Positions 7,739-18,213 are shown, counted from the first letter of the stretch. The stretch is DNA of 64,000 bases from Thermus oshimai DSM 12092 (GCF_000373145.1 NZ_KB890621.1:62001-126000); one strand, 5' to 3'. Translations and numbers: made by a program. Notes: generated from the sequence alone by a model not told the origin.

Positions 7739-8473
7739 TCAGTAGGCCAAAAACCCCCCGTCCACCACCACCGCCTGCCCCGTGAGGTACTCCGCCCCCT
7801 CGCCTGCCAGGAAGGCCGCCACCTGGGCGATCTCCTCGGGCTTGGCCCAGCGGCCTAAGGGGATGCGGGCGGTGATGGGCCCATAGAGGGCGGGGTTTTG
7901 CCGAACGGGCAGGGTGAACTCCGTCTCCACGTACCCCGGGCAGAGGAGGTTGACCCGGATCCCATGGGGGGCCCACTCCTTGGCCAAGGCGCGGGTGAGG
8001 CCGAGAAGGGCGGTCTTGGCCGTGGTGTAGGCGGGGATGGGCACCGGTCCCCCCGCGGTGAAGGTGGTGACCGAGCCCAGGAAGATCACCCGGCCAAAGC
8101 CCGCCTGGGCCATGTGGGGGAAGGCCGCCTTGGCCAGGAGGAAGGCCACGTCCAGGTGGAGGTAGAGCACCCGGCGCCACTCCTCATAGCTGAGCTCCAG
8201 GGCCGGTTTGCGCACGTTGACCGCGGCCGCGTGCACCAGGATGTGGAGCCCCCCTAGGGCCTCCGCCGCCTCCGCCACCAGGGCCTCCGGCGGGTCCTTT
8301 TCCAGATCCACGGGGAGGGCTAGGGCCGGCAGGCCCTCCCTCTTTAAGGCCTCCGCCGCCTCTCCAGGGTGGCGGCTGGCGATGGCCACCCCCACCCCCT
8401 GCCGGAGCAGAGCCTCGGCGATGGCCCGGCCGATGCCCCGGCTTCCGCCCGTTACCAGCGCCTTTCGCTCCAT
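7739..8473 (-). CDS. SDR-family oxidoreductase, gluconate/deoxygluconate dehydrogenase-like
   Basis: NAD(P)-dependent short-chain dehydrogenase of 244 aa. It has the cofactor motif TGGSRGIGRAI near residue 7, the structural motif VHAAAVN, the catalytic serine in IFLGSVTTF and the YxxxK pair in AYTTAKTALL, and ends with GQAVVVDGGF. The closest functional groups by context are 2-deoxy-D-gluconate 3-dehydrogenase (KduD) and gluconate 5-dehydrogenase. I chose the second of two close ATGs (8473), since AGGAGG then lies nine bases upstream, whereas the first (8479) is only three bases from it. It is the last gene of the KDG kinase operon, 15 bp after kdgK. Confidence 0.85.
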   Translation of the reverse strand: MERKALVTGGSRGIGRAIAEALLRQGVGVAIASRHPGEAAEALKREGLPALALPVDLEKDPPEALVAEAAEALGGLHILVHAAAVNVRKPALELSYEEWRRVLYLHLDVAFLLAKAAFPHMAQAGFGRVIFLGSVTTFTAGGPVPIPAYTTAKTALLGLTRALAKEWAPHGIRVNLLCPGYVETEFTLPVRQNPALYGPITARIPLGRWAKPEEIAQVAAFLAGEGAEYLTGQAVVVDGGFLAY

Positions 8474-8488
8474 GCCCATCCACCTCCT

Positions 8489-10438
<1,950 letters not shown>

Positions 10439-10442
<4 letters not shown>

Positions 10443-11146
10443 AGGGTCATCCCCCCGTCCACCACGAAGAAGCTCCCCGTGGCGAAATCCCCCGCGTCCG
10501 AGGCCAGGTAGACCGCGAGCTCCGCGATCTCCTCGGGCCGGCCCAGGCGGCCGATGGGCTGGCGCTGGGCGAAGGCCTTTAGGCCCTCCTCCCCCCCGGC
10601 CCGCGCCCGCAGGGACGGGGTGTCCACGGTGCCCGGGCAGATGGCGTTCACCCGGATGCCCCGGTCCGCGAAGTCCAGGGCCACGGAGCGGGTCATGGCC
10701 AGGATGGCCCCCTTGGTGGCCGCGTAGACGAAGCGCCGGGGCACCCCCTTGAGGCTCGAGGCCACCGAGGCGATGTTGATGATCCGCCCCCCACCCTGGG
10801 CCAGCATCTTGGGCAGGGCGGCCTGCATGGCCCAGAAAACGCTCTTGGCGTTGAGGAGAAAGGCCTCCTCCCAGTCCGCGTCCGTGGCCTCCAGGAGGTC
10901 CCCCGTGTGGACCACCCCCTGGGCGTTCACCAGGATGTCCAGCCGCTCCAGGCCGCCGATGACCCGGAAGAGGGCCTCCTTGTCCCGGGCGTCCAACCGC
11001 ACCGCGGGCACCACCCCCTGAAGCTTTTCCGGATGGAGGGTGGCCCCCAGGACCTGGGCCCCTTCCCGCTGGAAGGCCTCGGCGATGGCCCGGCCGATGC
11101 CCTGTCCCGCCGCGATGACCAGCGCGTGTTTGCCCTTAAGCCGCAT
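10439..11146 (-). CDS. SDR-family oxidoreductase
   Basis: Short-chain dehydrogenase of 235 aa with the cofactor motif IAAGQGIGRAIAEAF (about 12-26), NAQG, the catalytic serine in INIASVASS, YAATKGAI with the Tyr-Lys pair, and the usual ending GSFFVVDGGMTL. It resembles the DHRS6/3-hydroxybutyrate dehydrogenase branch of the family. It lies 9 bp downstream of dctM and overlaps the next gene by 4 bp, so it probably oxidises or reduces the acid imported by the TRAP system or a derivative. Confidence 0.85.
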
Positions 11147-11155
11147 CCAACCCCC

Positions 11156-12430
11156 CTAGAAGAGAAGCCGGGGCAGGAAGAGCACGATCCCCGGGAAGAG
11201 AAAGGCCAAGACCAGCACCAGAAGGGTGGCCAGGAGGAAGGGCCACCCCTCCCGCACGTACGCCCCGATGCCGCACCCCATGACGGAGCAGACGGAGTAC
11301 ATGGAAAGGCCCACCGGGGGCGTAAGGAGCCCCACCGCACAGGTGAGGACCATGAGGACCCCGAAGTGGACCAGGTCCAGCCCTAAGGCCCTGGCCGCGG
11401 GCACCAGGATGGGGGTGAGGAGGATGATCATCACCGTGGAGTCCAGGATGGTGCCCAGAAGAAGGAGGGCCAGCAGGATGAGGGCCAGGCCCACCTGCGG
11501 GTTTTGGATGGCCTCGAGGAAGAAGGCGGAAACCTTTTGGGGCACCATCTCCCACTTCATCCCGTAGCCCAAGACCGCGGCCATGGCGATGAGGAGGGCC
11601 ACCATGCCCACATCCCGCACGGAATGGGCGAGGGCCCGCACGAGCCTTTCCCAGGAAAGCTCGCGGTAGACCAGGCCCACCAGGAGGGCGTAGACCACCG
11701 CCGCCGCCCCCACCTCCGAGGGGACGAAGACCCCGAAGCGGAGGCTTAGGAGGAGGAGGAAGGGAAAGAGAACGGCCAGGAAGCTCTCCCGGAAGGCCCG
11801 CCAGAGCTCGAGGGCCCCCGGAGGCCTGGGCCTTTCCGGGGCGTAGCCCCGCCTCCGGCTCAAAAGGGCCACCGTGGCCATGTAGGCCGCGGCCAGGAGC
11901 ACCCCCACCCCGATCCCCCCGGCGAAGAGCTGCCCGATGGACACCTGGCCGATGCTCCCGTAGAGGATGAGGCCGATGCTGGGGGGGATGGCCACGGCCA
12001 GGAGGCCGGAGAACCCCTGGAGGGCGGCCACAAAGCCCGCGGGGTACCCCTTGCGCACCATCTCCGGCCCCAGGAGGCGGGCCTGCATGGTGGCGTCGGC
12101 GATGGCCGACCCCGAGACCCCGCCCATGAGGAAGCCCAGGAGCACGCTCACCTGGGCCAGCCCCCCCTGGAGGAAGCCGGTGAGGGTGTGGGCAAAGGCC
12201 AGAAGCCGCCGGGTGATCCCCAGCTCGTTCATCAGGTTGCTGGCCAGGATGAAGGTGGGGATGGCCAGGAGGGAGAAGTTTTGCGTTTCCGAAAGGGCCA
12301 GCTGCACGGGCATGGTGAGCTGGAGCCCGGGCTGGCTCAGGAAGAAGAGGAGGCCCCCGATGCCGATGGCGAAGACCACGGGCATCCCCAGGAGGAGGAG
12401 GGCCAGAAAGACCAGGAAGCTCAGGACCAT
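11156..12430 (-). CDS. dctM: TRAP transporter large permease, DctM
   Basis: Twelve-helix membrane subunit of 424 aa that carries the Na+-driven transport step of a TRAP importer. It begins MVLSFLVFLALLLLGMPVVF and shows the family motifs SVLLGFLMGGVSGSAIADA near residue 95 and AIPPSIGLILYG near residue 140. The start at 12430 lies within the end of dctQ (10-bp overlap), a usual DctQ-DctM arrangement; the frame is open further upstream but only as an out-of-frame shadow of dctQ. It works with dctQ and dctP. Confidence 0.93.
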   Translation of the reverse strand: MVLSFLVFLALLLLGMPVVFAIGIGGLLFFLSQPGLQLTMPVQLALSETQNFSLLAIPTFILASNLMNELGITRRLLAFAHTLTGFLQGGLAQVSVLLGFLMGGVSGSAIADATMQARLLGPEMVRKGYPAGFVAALQGFSGLLAVAIPPSIGLILYGSIGQVSIGQLFAGGIGVGVLLAAAYMATVALLSRRRGYAPERPRPPGALELWRAFRESFLAVLFPFLLLLSLRFGVFVPSEVGAAAVVYALLVGLVYRELSWERLVRALAHSVRDVGMVALLIAMAAVLGYGMKWEMVPQKVSAFFLEAIQNPQVGLALILLALLLLGTILDSTVMIILLTPILVPAARALGLDLVHFGVLMVLTCAVGLLTPPVGLSMYSVCSVMGCGIGAYVREGWPFLLATLLVLVLAFLFPGIVLFLPRLLF

Positions 12431-12891
12431 GGCCCCCTCCGGAGGAGTTCCCTTAGCTTCCCAAGAGCGGTGAGGAGCATCAGGAGGCTTCCTAGGGCCA
12501 CGCTCAGGGTCACCCAGGTGTAGCTGAACCCGGGGATGCCCTGGAAGCTGCGGAAGCGGGTGAGGTAGGCCATCTGGAAGCCGTAGTAGGCCAGGAGGAG
12601 GAGGAAGAGGGCCACCAGGCTCCAGGTGAGGAGGCGCACCCCCCAGCGCACCTTTGGGGGAAGGAAGGCCAGGAAGGTGTCCACCGCCACGTGCCGCCCC
12701 TCCTTGAGGGCCAGGTCTGCTCCCAGGAAGACCGCCCAAGCGAAGAAGAAGGTGGCGAGGTCTATGGACCAGTCCAAAGGATGCCCCAGGAAGCGGGCCA
12801 CCCCCCCGGCGAAGACCACCAGGGTGGAGGCCAGGAGGCAGACCATGGCCAGGGCCTCTTCAAGCCGTTGGATCCGGGAAGGCATGGGCAT
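12421..12891 (-). CDS. dctQ: TRAP transporter small permease, DctQ
   Basis: Four-helix membrane subunit of 156 aa with the family pattern DWSIDLATFFFAWAVFLGADLALKEGRHVAVD (here spanning roughly residues 40-71). It stabilises DctM. Two ATGs are possible, 12891 and 12885; neither has a clear Shine-Dalgarno, and either gives an essentially identical protein. It follows dctP after a 42-bp gap containing a strong hairpin. Confidence 0.9.
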   Translation of the reverse strand: MPMPSRIQRLEEALAMVCLLASTLVVFAGGVARFLGHPLDWSIDLATFFFAWAVFLGADLALKEGRHVAVDTFLAFLPPKVRWGVRLLTWSLVALFLLLLAYYGFQMAYLTRFRSFQGIPGFSYTWVTLSVALGSLLMLLTALGKLRELLRRGPWS

Positions 12892-12904
12892 GGCAGGAGA
12901 AAGC

Positions 12905-12928
12905 GGGGCCCCCCACCCTGGGGGCCCC
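12905..12928 (-). terminator. Intercistronic hairpin between dctP and dctQ
   Basis: Arms GGGGCCCCC (12905-12913) and GGGGGCCCC (12920-12928) pair perfectly over 9 bp around a 6-base loop, right after the dctP stop codon. There is no U-run, so it more likely stabilises the dctP message or partly attenuates transcription than fully terminates. That would give the usual excess of binding protein over membrane subunits. Confidence 0.6.
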
Positions 12929-12933
12929 AGGGT

Positions 12934-13908
12934 TTAGCGCCTCAGGGCCTGGTAGAGGGCGTCGCGGATGGTCTTGAGGCCAAGCCGCTCGTACGCAGCC
13001 TCCGCCGCCCGCCGGAAGGCGGCCAGGTCCACGTCGCTCACGATGGTCATCCCCCGTTGCTGGATAAGGCCCTTGATCCTCTCCTCCTCGGCGGCGATCC
13101 GCTGGGAGGTCTCCCGTCCGGCCCGCACGCACTCCTCCCGGAGGATCTGGCGGTAGTTGGCGGGAAGGCGGCGGTACCAGGCCTCCCCCACCACCTGGAA
13201 GTTGATGAGGAGGAAGTGCTTGGTCTCGTTCACGTAGCGCAGGACCTCCCAGAGGCTCATGTCGGGGATGTTGGCGTAGACCAGCTCGGCCCCGTCGATG
13301 GCCCGCTGTTGCAGGGCGGAGTAGATCTCCCCAAAGGGCAGGGCCACGGGGGTGGCCCCCAGGGCCCGCACGGATTCCTGCCATACAGGCGCCGGGGGCG
13401 TGCGGATCCTAAGCCCCCTCAGGTCCTCAGGCCGCCGCACGGGGCGGTTGGTCATGAAGTGGCGGTAGCCCTGGACCCAGTTGAAGCAGAGCACCCGGAT
13501 CCCGTACTGCTGGGCCAAGCGCTCCACCCACCCCTGGACCACGGGCAGGGCGGCGAGCCGTTCCACCGCGGCGTAGCTGTCCACGAAGTAGGGCCCGTTG
13601 AACACGCCGAGCTCCCTTACGTAGTTGCCCAGCCGGGCCCCGTCGGTGTTCTGCCCCACGGGAACCCCCTGGCGGAGCTGCTCCAGGATGTCCTCCTCCA
13701 CCCCGAGCTGGGCGCTGTGGAAGACCAGGATCTGCAGGTCCCCGCCCGTGCGCTGGGCCACCCGTTCCGCCCAGGCCTGGAACCCCGCGTGGTAGGGGTG
13801 GTTGGGGCCCAGCACGTGGTTGAAGCGCAGGGTGTACGTGGGAGCGGCCCAAGCCCCACCCAAAAGCCCGAGCGCCCAAAGCCAAACCGCAAGCCCGACC
13901 CTTTTCAT
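12934..13908 (-). CDS. dctP: TRAP transporter substrate-binding protein, DctP
   Basis: Periplasmic receptor of 324 aa for a carboxylate-containing ligand, probably a sugar acid given the operon. It has a signal peptide (MKRVGLAVWLWALGLLGGAWA) and the DctP signature: LRFNHVLGPNHPYH near the mature N-terminus, then PEDLRGLRIRTPPAP with the carboxylate-binding arginine, and AIDGAELVYANI. ATG 13908 is preceded by AAGGGGG and is consistent with the signal peptide, so I reject the earlier in-frame start at 13953. A promoter with -35 TTGACA lies upstream. First gene of the dctPQM-SDR-Ldh-kdgK-SDR operon. Confidence 0.92.
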   Translation of the reverse strand: MKRVGLAVWLWALGLLGGAWAAPTYTLRFNHVLGPNHPYHAGFQAWAERVAQRTGGDLQILVFHSAQLGVEEDILEQLRQGVPVGQNTDGARLGNYVRELGVFNGPYFVDSYAAVERLAALPVVQGWVERLAQQYGIRVLCFNWVQGYRHFMTNRPVRRPEDLRGLRIRTPPAPVWQESVRALGATPVALPFGEIYSALQQRAIDGAELVYANIPDMSLWEVLRYVNETKHFLLINFQVVGEAWYRRLPANYRQILREECVRAGRETSQRIAAEEERIKGLIQQRGMTIVSDVDLAAFRRAAEAAYERLGLKTIRDALYQALRR

Positions 13909-13933
13909 GGTTGACCCCCTTGTGGTCTCCCAT

Positions 13934-13963
13934 AAAGTAAGACTAGGTACCACTTTTTGTCAA
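13934..13963 (-). promoter_or_regulatory. Promoter and putative IclR site of the TRAP operon
   Basis: On the minus strand a perfect TTGACA (13958-13963) is followed after 18 bp by a weak TACTTT (13934-13939). The spacer carries AAGTGGTAC and CTAGTCTTACT, the same blocks found upstream of iclR in swapped order. A weak -10 overlapped by a regulator site suits a regulated promoter. Confidence 0.55.
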
Positions 13964-13988
13964 TAGGTTTGGCCCCCAACCTGGGGCG

Positions 13989-14016
13989 GGCTGGGGAGGA
14001 CCCGTGCTTCCCAGCC
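13989..14016. terminator. GC-rich hairpin, possible weak terminator
   Basis: GGCTGGG (13989-13995) and CCCAGCC (14010-14016) form a 7-bp stem in the gap between the dctP promoter and the end of the flavin reductase fusion gene. It lacks a T-run on the minus strand, so termination activity is uncertain. Confidence 0.3.
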
Positions 14017-14046
14017 CCCCGCTCGGGCGAGGGCTCCGGTGGGGCG

Positions 14047-14924
14047 CTAAACCACCTCCCCCCGCACCAGCCCGATCCGCCCCACCCGCTTGCCGAAGGC
14101 CCGGAAGCCCGCGCCCCGGAGGAGCCCCAGGAACCCCTCGAGGCTCGGCCGGTAGAGCATCCCCCCTCTCCCCTCCCCCAGGAGGAGCAGGGCGAAGAGC
14201 CGCCCGCCCCTCCTCAGCACCCGGAAGGCCTCCCGGGCCGCGGCCTCGGGGTCTTCCAGCTCGTTCCAGGTGGGGCCGAAGGCCACGCCGGAGAAGGCCC
14301 CATCGGGGAAGGGCAGGGCCTCCGCCCGTTCCGCCTCCCGCCCCACGGGGCGGAGGAGGGTCCCTCCAGGTGGACGGCCATGAGGGGAAACCCCTCGGGG
14401 AGGGGTTCCACGGGGAACGAGAGGCCCAGGGCTTCCTCCAGAAGGCGCATGGGGCCCCCGGGGGCGAAGCCCGAGAGGAGGGTGGCCCCCGTGTCCAGAA
14501 AGACCCCCCGGTGGTGGAGGCTTCCCGCAAGCCCGCCGGGGTAGGTGTGGGCCTCCAGGACCACCTCCCCGAGGAAGAGGGCGTGGTCCCCGTCCGTGGG
14601 CCACTCCACCGTCCTCAGCTCGTAGACCGCCAGGGCCTTTTCCGGCACCAGGGTCCTTTGCAAAACCCTCGCCGGGCGCAAGGCCACCGCCAGCCGTTCC
14701 GCCTTGTCGGCCTTCCGGCCCGTGAGGTAGCCCGCCCGCACCACCCAGGCCCGCTCCTCCCAGGGGAGGAAGCAGAGGGCCCCCTCCTCGAGCTCCCGGA
14801 GGAGGGTTAGGGTGTGGTTCTTGCGGTCCACCGCCAGGAGGAAGCGGAAGGGGTCCTTGGAGACCGGGGTCCACCAGGCCATGGGCATGAAGTTCCGTCC
14901 CACCGTGAGGAGGGCCAGGCGCAT
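14047..14924 (-). pseudogene. Flavin reductase-methyltransferase fusion, interrupted by one frameshift
   Basis: Residues about 1-155 form a flavin-reductase split-barrel domain (MRLALLTVGRNFMPMAWWTP, VSKDPFRFLLAVDR). The remainder reads as a small SAM-methyltransferase-like domain: FLDTGATLLSGFAPGGP could be a motif I, and AEALPFPDGAFSGVAF with EAFRVLRRGGRLFAL is typical of the family. The two parts are in different frames. They join cleanly as ..HLEG-TLLRPVGRE.. if one G is added to the GGG run at 14362-14364, so a single-base deletion (real or a sequencing error) is the simplest reading. Uninterrupted, the protein would be about 292 aa. A GTG at 14948 is an alternative start. If the shift is real, the flavin reductase domain is still intact up to 14214. 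Confidence 0.6.
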
Positions 14925-15082
14925 GGGGTAGAAGTGGGCCTTGTACACCCCCCTATGATGGGCCTGGGGTCTGGGGAAAAGTGTAGCCCCGCGAAAGGAG
15001 GAGGCCAGCCCCCTGTGGGAAGGAGAGGAGGCTTCCCTTTCGGGAAAGCGTGGTAAAGTGGGCCATTTACGGAGGGGCTTGG

Positions 15083-16309
15083 GTGAGGGGGCGCCTTTTC
15101 TACGGTTGGGTCGTGGTGGCGGTGGCGGTGCTGGCCACCTTGGTGGCCGCCGGGGTCCGCTCGGTGCCGGGGGCCCTGCTGGTGCCCGTGGAGCAGGAGC
15201 TGGGCTGGAGCAGGACCACCCTCTCGCTGGCCGTCTCCATCGGGCTGGTGCTCTTCGGGTTGGGGGGGCCTTTCAGCGGCCACCTTATGGACCGCTACGG
15301 CCCGCGCCGCGTGGCCTTCGCCGGCCTCCTCCTGATGGGGCTGAGCATGGCGGGCAGCGCCCTCATGGCCCAGGTCTGGCAGCTCCACCTCGCTTGGGGT
15401 GTGGTGAGCGGGGTGGGCACGGGCATCGTGGGGAGCGTGCTGGGCGCCACGGTGGCCAACCGCTGGTTCATCCGGCGGCGGGGGCTGGTCACGGGGCTCT
15501 TCGGGGCGGCCACCTCGGCGGGGCAGCTCGTCTTCATCCCGGCCCTGGTGGCCTGGGCCACGGGCCTGGGGTGGCGGGAGGCCAGCTGGATCATGGCCGG
15601 GGTGGTCTTGGTAGTGGCGGTGCCCATCCTCTGGCTCATGAGGGACAGCCCGGCCGAGGTGGGGGAGCGGCCTTTGGGGGCTCCGCCGGGTAGCCCGCCC
15701 CTTAAGGTCACCGCCGAGGCCGGGGTCATGGGCCGGGCGGTGCGCTCCCCCACCTTCTGGCTCTTGGCGGGCACCTTCTTCATCTGCGGGGCCACCTCCA
15801 ACGGCCTCATCGGCGTCCACTTCATCCCCTACGCCGTGGACTGCGGTATCCCCCAGGGGGTGGCCTCGAGGATGCTGGCCCTGCTGGGGGCGATGAACTT
15901 TCTGGGCACGCTGGCCTCGGGCTGGCTCACCGACCGCTTTGACCCCCGCAAGCTCCTCAGCCTCTACTACGCCTTTCGCGGCGTTTCCCTCCTCTTCCTG
16001 CCCTACGCGGTGACCCCCGAGACCATGGTTCCCTTCGCCATCCTTTTCGGCCTGGACTACATCGCCACCGTTCCCCCCACCGTGGCCCTGGCGGCCGACC
16101 ACTTCGGGCGGCGGAACGTGGGTACGGTCTACGGCTGGGTCTTCGCGGCCCACCAGCTGGGGGCGGCCTTCGCCTCCTGGGCCGGGGGGAGCGTGCGGGA
16201 CGCGTTTGGCGCGTACACCCTGGCCTTCTTCCTGGCGGGGGCGCTGGCGGTCATGGCCGGGCTGCTCTCCCTGGGCATCCGCCGGGCTCCCCGGGGCGCG
16301 GGGGCCTAA
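15083..16309 (+). CDS. MFS transporter, monocarboxylate/oxalate-formate antiporter-like
   Basis: Twelve-helix carrier of about 408 aa. RGRLFYGWVVVAVAVLA near the N-terminus and DRYGPRRVAFAGLLLMG (loop 2-3 motif) are typical of the monocarboxylate-porter and OxlT-like MFS branch. A cytosolic loop lies near residue 205. I chose GTG 15083 because GGAGGGG lies five bases upstream and the family pattern starts there; an ATG at 15050 in the same frame has no ribosome-binding site. It is divergent from the flavin reductase fusion. The substrate is probably an organic acid. Confidence 0.8.
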   Translation: MRGRLFYGWVVVAVAVLATLVAAGVRSVPGALLVPVEQELGWSRTTLSLAVSIGLVLFGLGGPFSGHLMDRYGPRRVAFAGLLLMGLSMAGSALMAQVWQLHLAWGVVSGVGTGIVGSVLGATVANRWFIRRRGLVTGLFGAATSAGQLVFIPALVAWATGLGWREASWIMAGVVLVVAVPILWLMRDSPAEVGERPLGAPPGSPPLKVTAEAGVMGRAVRSPTFWLLAGTFFICGATSNGLIGVHFIPYAVDCGIPQGVASRMLALLGAMNFLGTLASGWLTDRFDPRKLLSLYYAFRGVSLLFLPYAVTPETMVPFAILFGLDYIATVPPTVALAADHFGRRNVGTVYGWVFAAHQLGAAFASWAGGSVRDAFGAYTLAFFLAGALAVMAGLLSLGIRRAPRGAGA

Positions 16310-16350
16310 GGCAAGGGGGGTTTCTTGACGATTCCGCACCATCCGAGCGC

Positions 16351-16380
16351 TTGACACAAAATCGGAAACCCGGCTAGGAT
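16351..16380 (+). promoter_or_regulatory. Leaderless promoter of parAB
   Basis: Perfect TTGACA (16351-16356), an 18-bp spacer, then TAGGAT (16375-16380), followed six bases later by the parA ATG at 16387. Transcription should begin at the start codon, so parA is translated as a leaderless message. No palindromic operator is visible in the spacer. Confidence 0.75.
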
Positions 16381-16386
16381 GCCCCC

Positions 16387-17304
16387 ATGAAGGAAAGGCT
16401 GGTGCCCCTGAGCCTCTGGGCCGAGCAGCGGGGGATTCCCGGCTCCACTGCCCGCAAGATGGCCGAGGAGCGGGAGATCCCCGCCCGCAAGCTGGGCCGC
16501 TACTGGTACGTGGTGGAGGAGGTGGAGGAGGGGAGCGGCCAGGGCCGGGTCCTCACCCTCTTCAACCACGCGGGGGGGGTGGGGAAGACCACCCTGGCCC
16601 GGGACCTGGGGTTTGAGCTGGCCTCGAGGGGCCACCGGGTCCTCCTGGTGGACGTGGACCCCCAGGCCAACCTCACCCAGTGGCTGGGCCTGGGGCCCGT
16701 GGAGGAGAAGGACACCCTCCTCACCCTGACGGGCGGGGTCCTGCCCGAGCCCAAGGAGGCCTACGGGATGCACGTGATCCCCAGCAGCCTCCGCCTGGCG
16801 GTCCTGGACGTGAAGCTGAAGTCCGTCCCCGCGGGGGAGCTCCTCCTGAGGCGCAAGCTCCAGGCGGTGCGGGAGGCCTACGACTTCATCCTGGTGGACT
16901 CCCCGCCCTCCCTGGGGCCCCTTTCCTTCCTGGCCGGCCTGGCGGGGGAGGGGTTCATCGTCCCCGTGGAGACCACGGCCAAGGGCCTGCAGGGGCTCGA
17001 GGGGGTGATGGAGGTGTCCGAGCTCTACGCCACCGCGGTGGGGGCGGCCAACTTCATCCGCCTCCTGGTGCCCACCCGCTACGACCCCCGCTCCCGCACC
17101 GCCCAGGAGGCCCTGGAGGGGGTACTGAGCCTGGGCAAGCGCTTCCCCGTGGCCCCGCCCCTGCACGAGCGCCCCGGCCCCTTCCGCCGCAGCGCGGCGG
17201 AGCGGGTGCCCATCCACATGGTGGACGGGGCCCAGGAGGCGGTGCGGGAGGTCCAGGCCATCGCCGACGCCCTCCTGAAGGTGGCCCAGGAGGTGGAGGC
17301 ATGA
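16387..17304 (+). CDS. parA: ParA-family partition ATPase with N-terminal DNA-binding domain
   Basis: Partition ATPase of 305 aa that moves plasmid copies apart together with ParB. Residues 1-45 look like an excisionase/MerR-type helix-turn-helix (LSLWAEQRGIPGSTARKM), as in ParA proteins that repress their own operon. The ATPase part follows: HAGGVGKTTLARDLGFELA with K67 (Walker A), VLLVDVDPQANLT (A'), FILVDSPPSLGPL (Walker B). The usual first lysine of the deviant Walker motif (KGGxGKT) is alanine here. Its TGA overlaps the parB ATG. Lies about 10 kb from repA and the origin. Confidence 0.92.
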   Translation: MKERLVPLSLWAEQRGIPGSTARKMAEEREIPARKLGRYWYVVEEVEEGSGQGRVLTLFNHAGGVGKTTLARDLGFELASRGHRVLLVDVDPQANLTQWLGLGPVEEKDTLLTLTGGVLPEPKEAYGMHVIPSSLRLAVLDVKLKSVPAGELLLRRKLQAVREAYDFILVDSPPSLGPLSFLAGLAGEGFIVPVETTAKGLQGLEGVMEVSELYATAVGAANFIRLLVPTRYDPRSRTAQEALEGVLSLGKRFPVAPPLHERPGPFRRSAAERVPIHMVDGAQEAVREVQAIADALLKVAQEVEA

Positions 17305-18197
17305 GCCAGCTCCGGGAACTCTTGGGCCACCTGGAGGCCAAGGCCGAGGCCCTGGATAGGCGCCTCAAGGCCCGGACCGCCCTCCCCCTCTCCGCCCTCC
17401 TCCCCTCCCCCCACCAGCCCCGGAAGCGCCTGGAGGGCCTGGAAGACCTCGCCGCTTCCATCCAGGAGAAAGGAATCCTCCAGCCCCTCCTGGTGCGCCC
17501 CCTGGGGGAGGGGCGGTACGAGATCGTGGCCGGGGAGCGCCGGTACCGGGCGGCGAAGATGGCGGGCCTCGAGGAGGTCCCGGTGGTGGTCCTGGACCTC
17601 ACCCCCGAGGAGGCCCGCGCCGTCGCCCTCATCGAGAACCTCAAGCGGGAGGACCTGAACCCCTACGAGGAGACCGTGGCCCTCCTGGACCTCCTGGCCC
17701 TCAGGCTGGGGACGGACCGGGAGGGGGCGGCCAAGGCCCTCCAGAACCTCCTCCAGGCGGAGAAGCGGAAGGGGGAGGTGTCCCATAACGTTATGGGACA
17801 GGCGGAGGTGGTGGAGGAGGTCTTCCGCACCGCCGCCCGCCTGGACTGGCGCTCCTTCGTCCAGAACCGCCTCCCCCTCCTCCGCCTCCCCGAGGACCTG
17901 AAGGCCGCCCTGGAGGAAGGGGCCATCCCCTATACCGCCGCCCTGGAGCTCAAGAAGGTGAGGGACGAGGGCGTGCGGAAGGCCCTCCTGGAGGAGGCCA
18001 GGGCGGGGCTTTCCTTAAGGGACCTCAGGGCCCGGGTGCGGGCGGTTCTAGAGGGAAAGCGGGAGGAGAGGAAGGGAGACCTGGCCCTTCGCCTGAAGGC
18101 CCTCCTCCCCCGGCTCAGGACCCTCTCTCCGGAAAGGCGGGCTCGGGCGGAAACCCTTTTGGCGGAGCTGGAGGCCCTAGTCCGAGGGAAGAAGTAG
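17301..18197 (+). CDS. parB: ParB-family centromere-binding protein
   Basis: Partition protein of 298 aa. The N-terminal CTP-binding/sulfiredoxin-like region is clear: LSALLPSPHQPRKRLEGLEDL, GILQPLLVRPLG, then the box EIVAGERRYRAAKMAG near residue 75 and ALIENLKREDLNPYEE near residue 113. A helix-turn-helix region follows (about 130-200), then a charged C-terminal dimerisation helix. The coding sequence contains a perfect 22-bp palindrome at 17779-17800, a candidate parS. Coupled to parA by an ATGA overlap. Confidence 0.92.
   Translation: MSQLRELLGHLEAKAEALDRRLKARTALPLSALLPSPHQPRKRLEGLEDLAASIQEKGILQPLLVRPLGEGRYEIVAGERRYRAAKMAGLEEVPVVVLDLTPEEARAVALIENLKREDLNPYEETVALLDLLALRLGTDREGAAKALQNLLQAEKRKGEVSHNVMGQAEVVEEVFRTAARLDWRSFVQNRLPLLRLPEDLKAALEEGAIPYTAALELKKVRDEGVRKALLEEARAGLSLRDLRARVRAVLEGKREERKGDLALRLKALLPRLRTLSPERRARAETLLAELEALVRGKK
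17779..17800. promoter_or_regulatory. parS: Candidate parS centromere: perfect 22-bp palindrome inside parB
   Basis: Each half is TGTCCCATAAC and its exact complement; the centre is AACGTT. It encodes SHNVMGQ, in the linker just before the ParB DNA-binding region. Long perfect palindromes of this kind are rare by chance, and plasmid parS sites are often palindromes in or next to parAB. It does not match the chromosomal parS consensus (TGTTTCACGTGAAACA) beyond the TGT..ACA ends, so the assignment is inferred from form and place. Confidence 0.55.
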
Positions 18198-18213
18198 CCC
18201 AAGGCCTCAAGCC

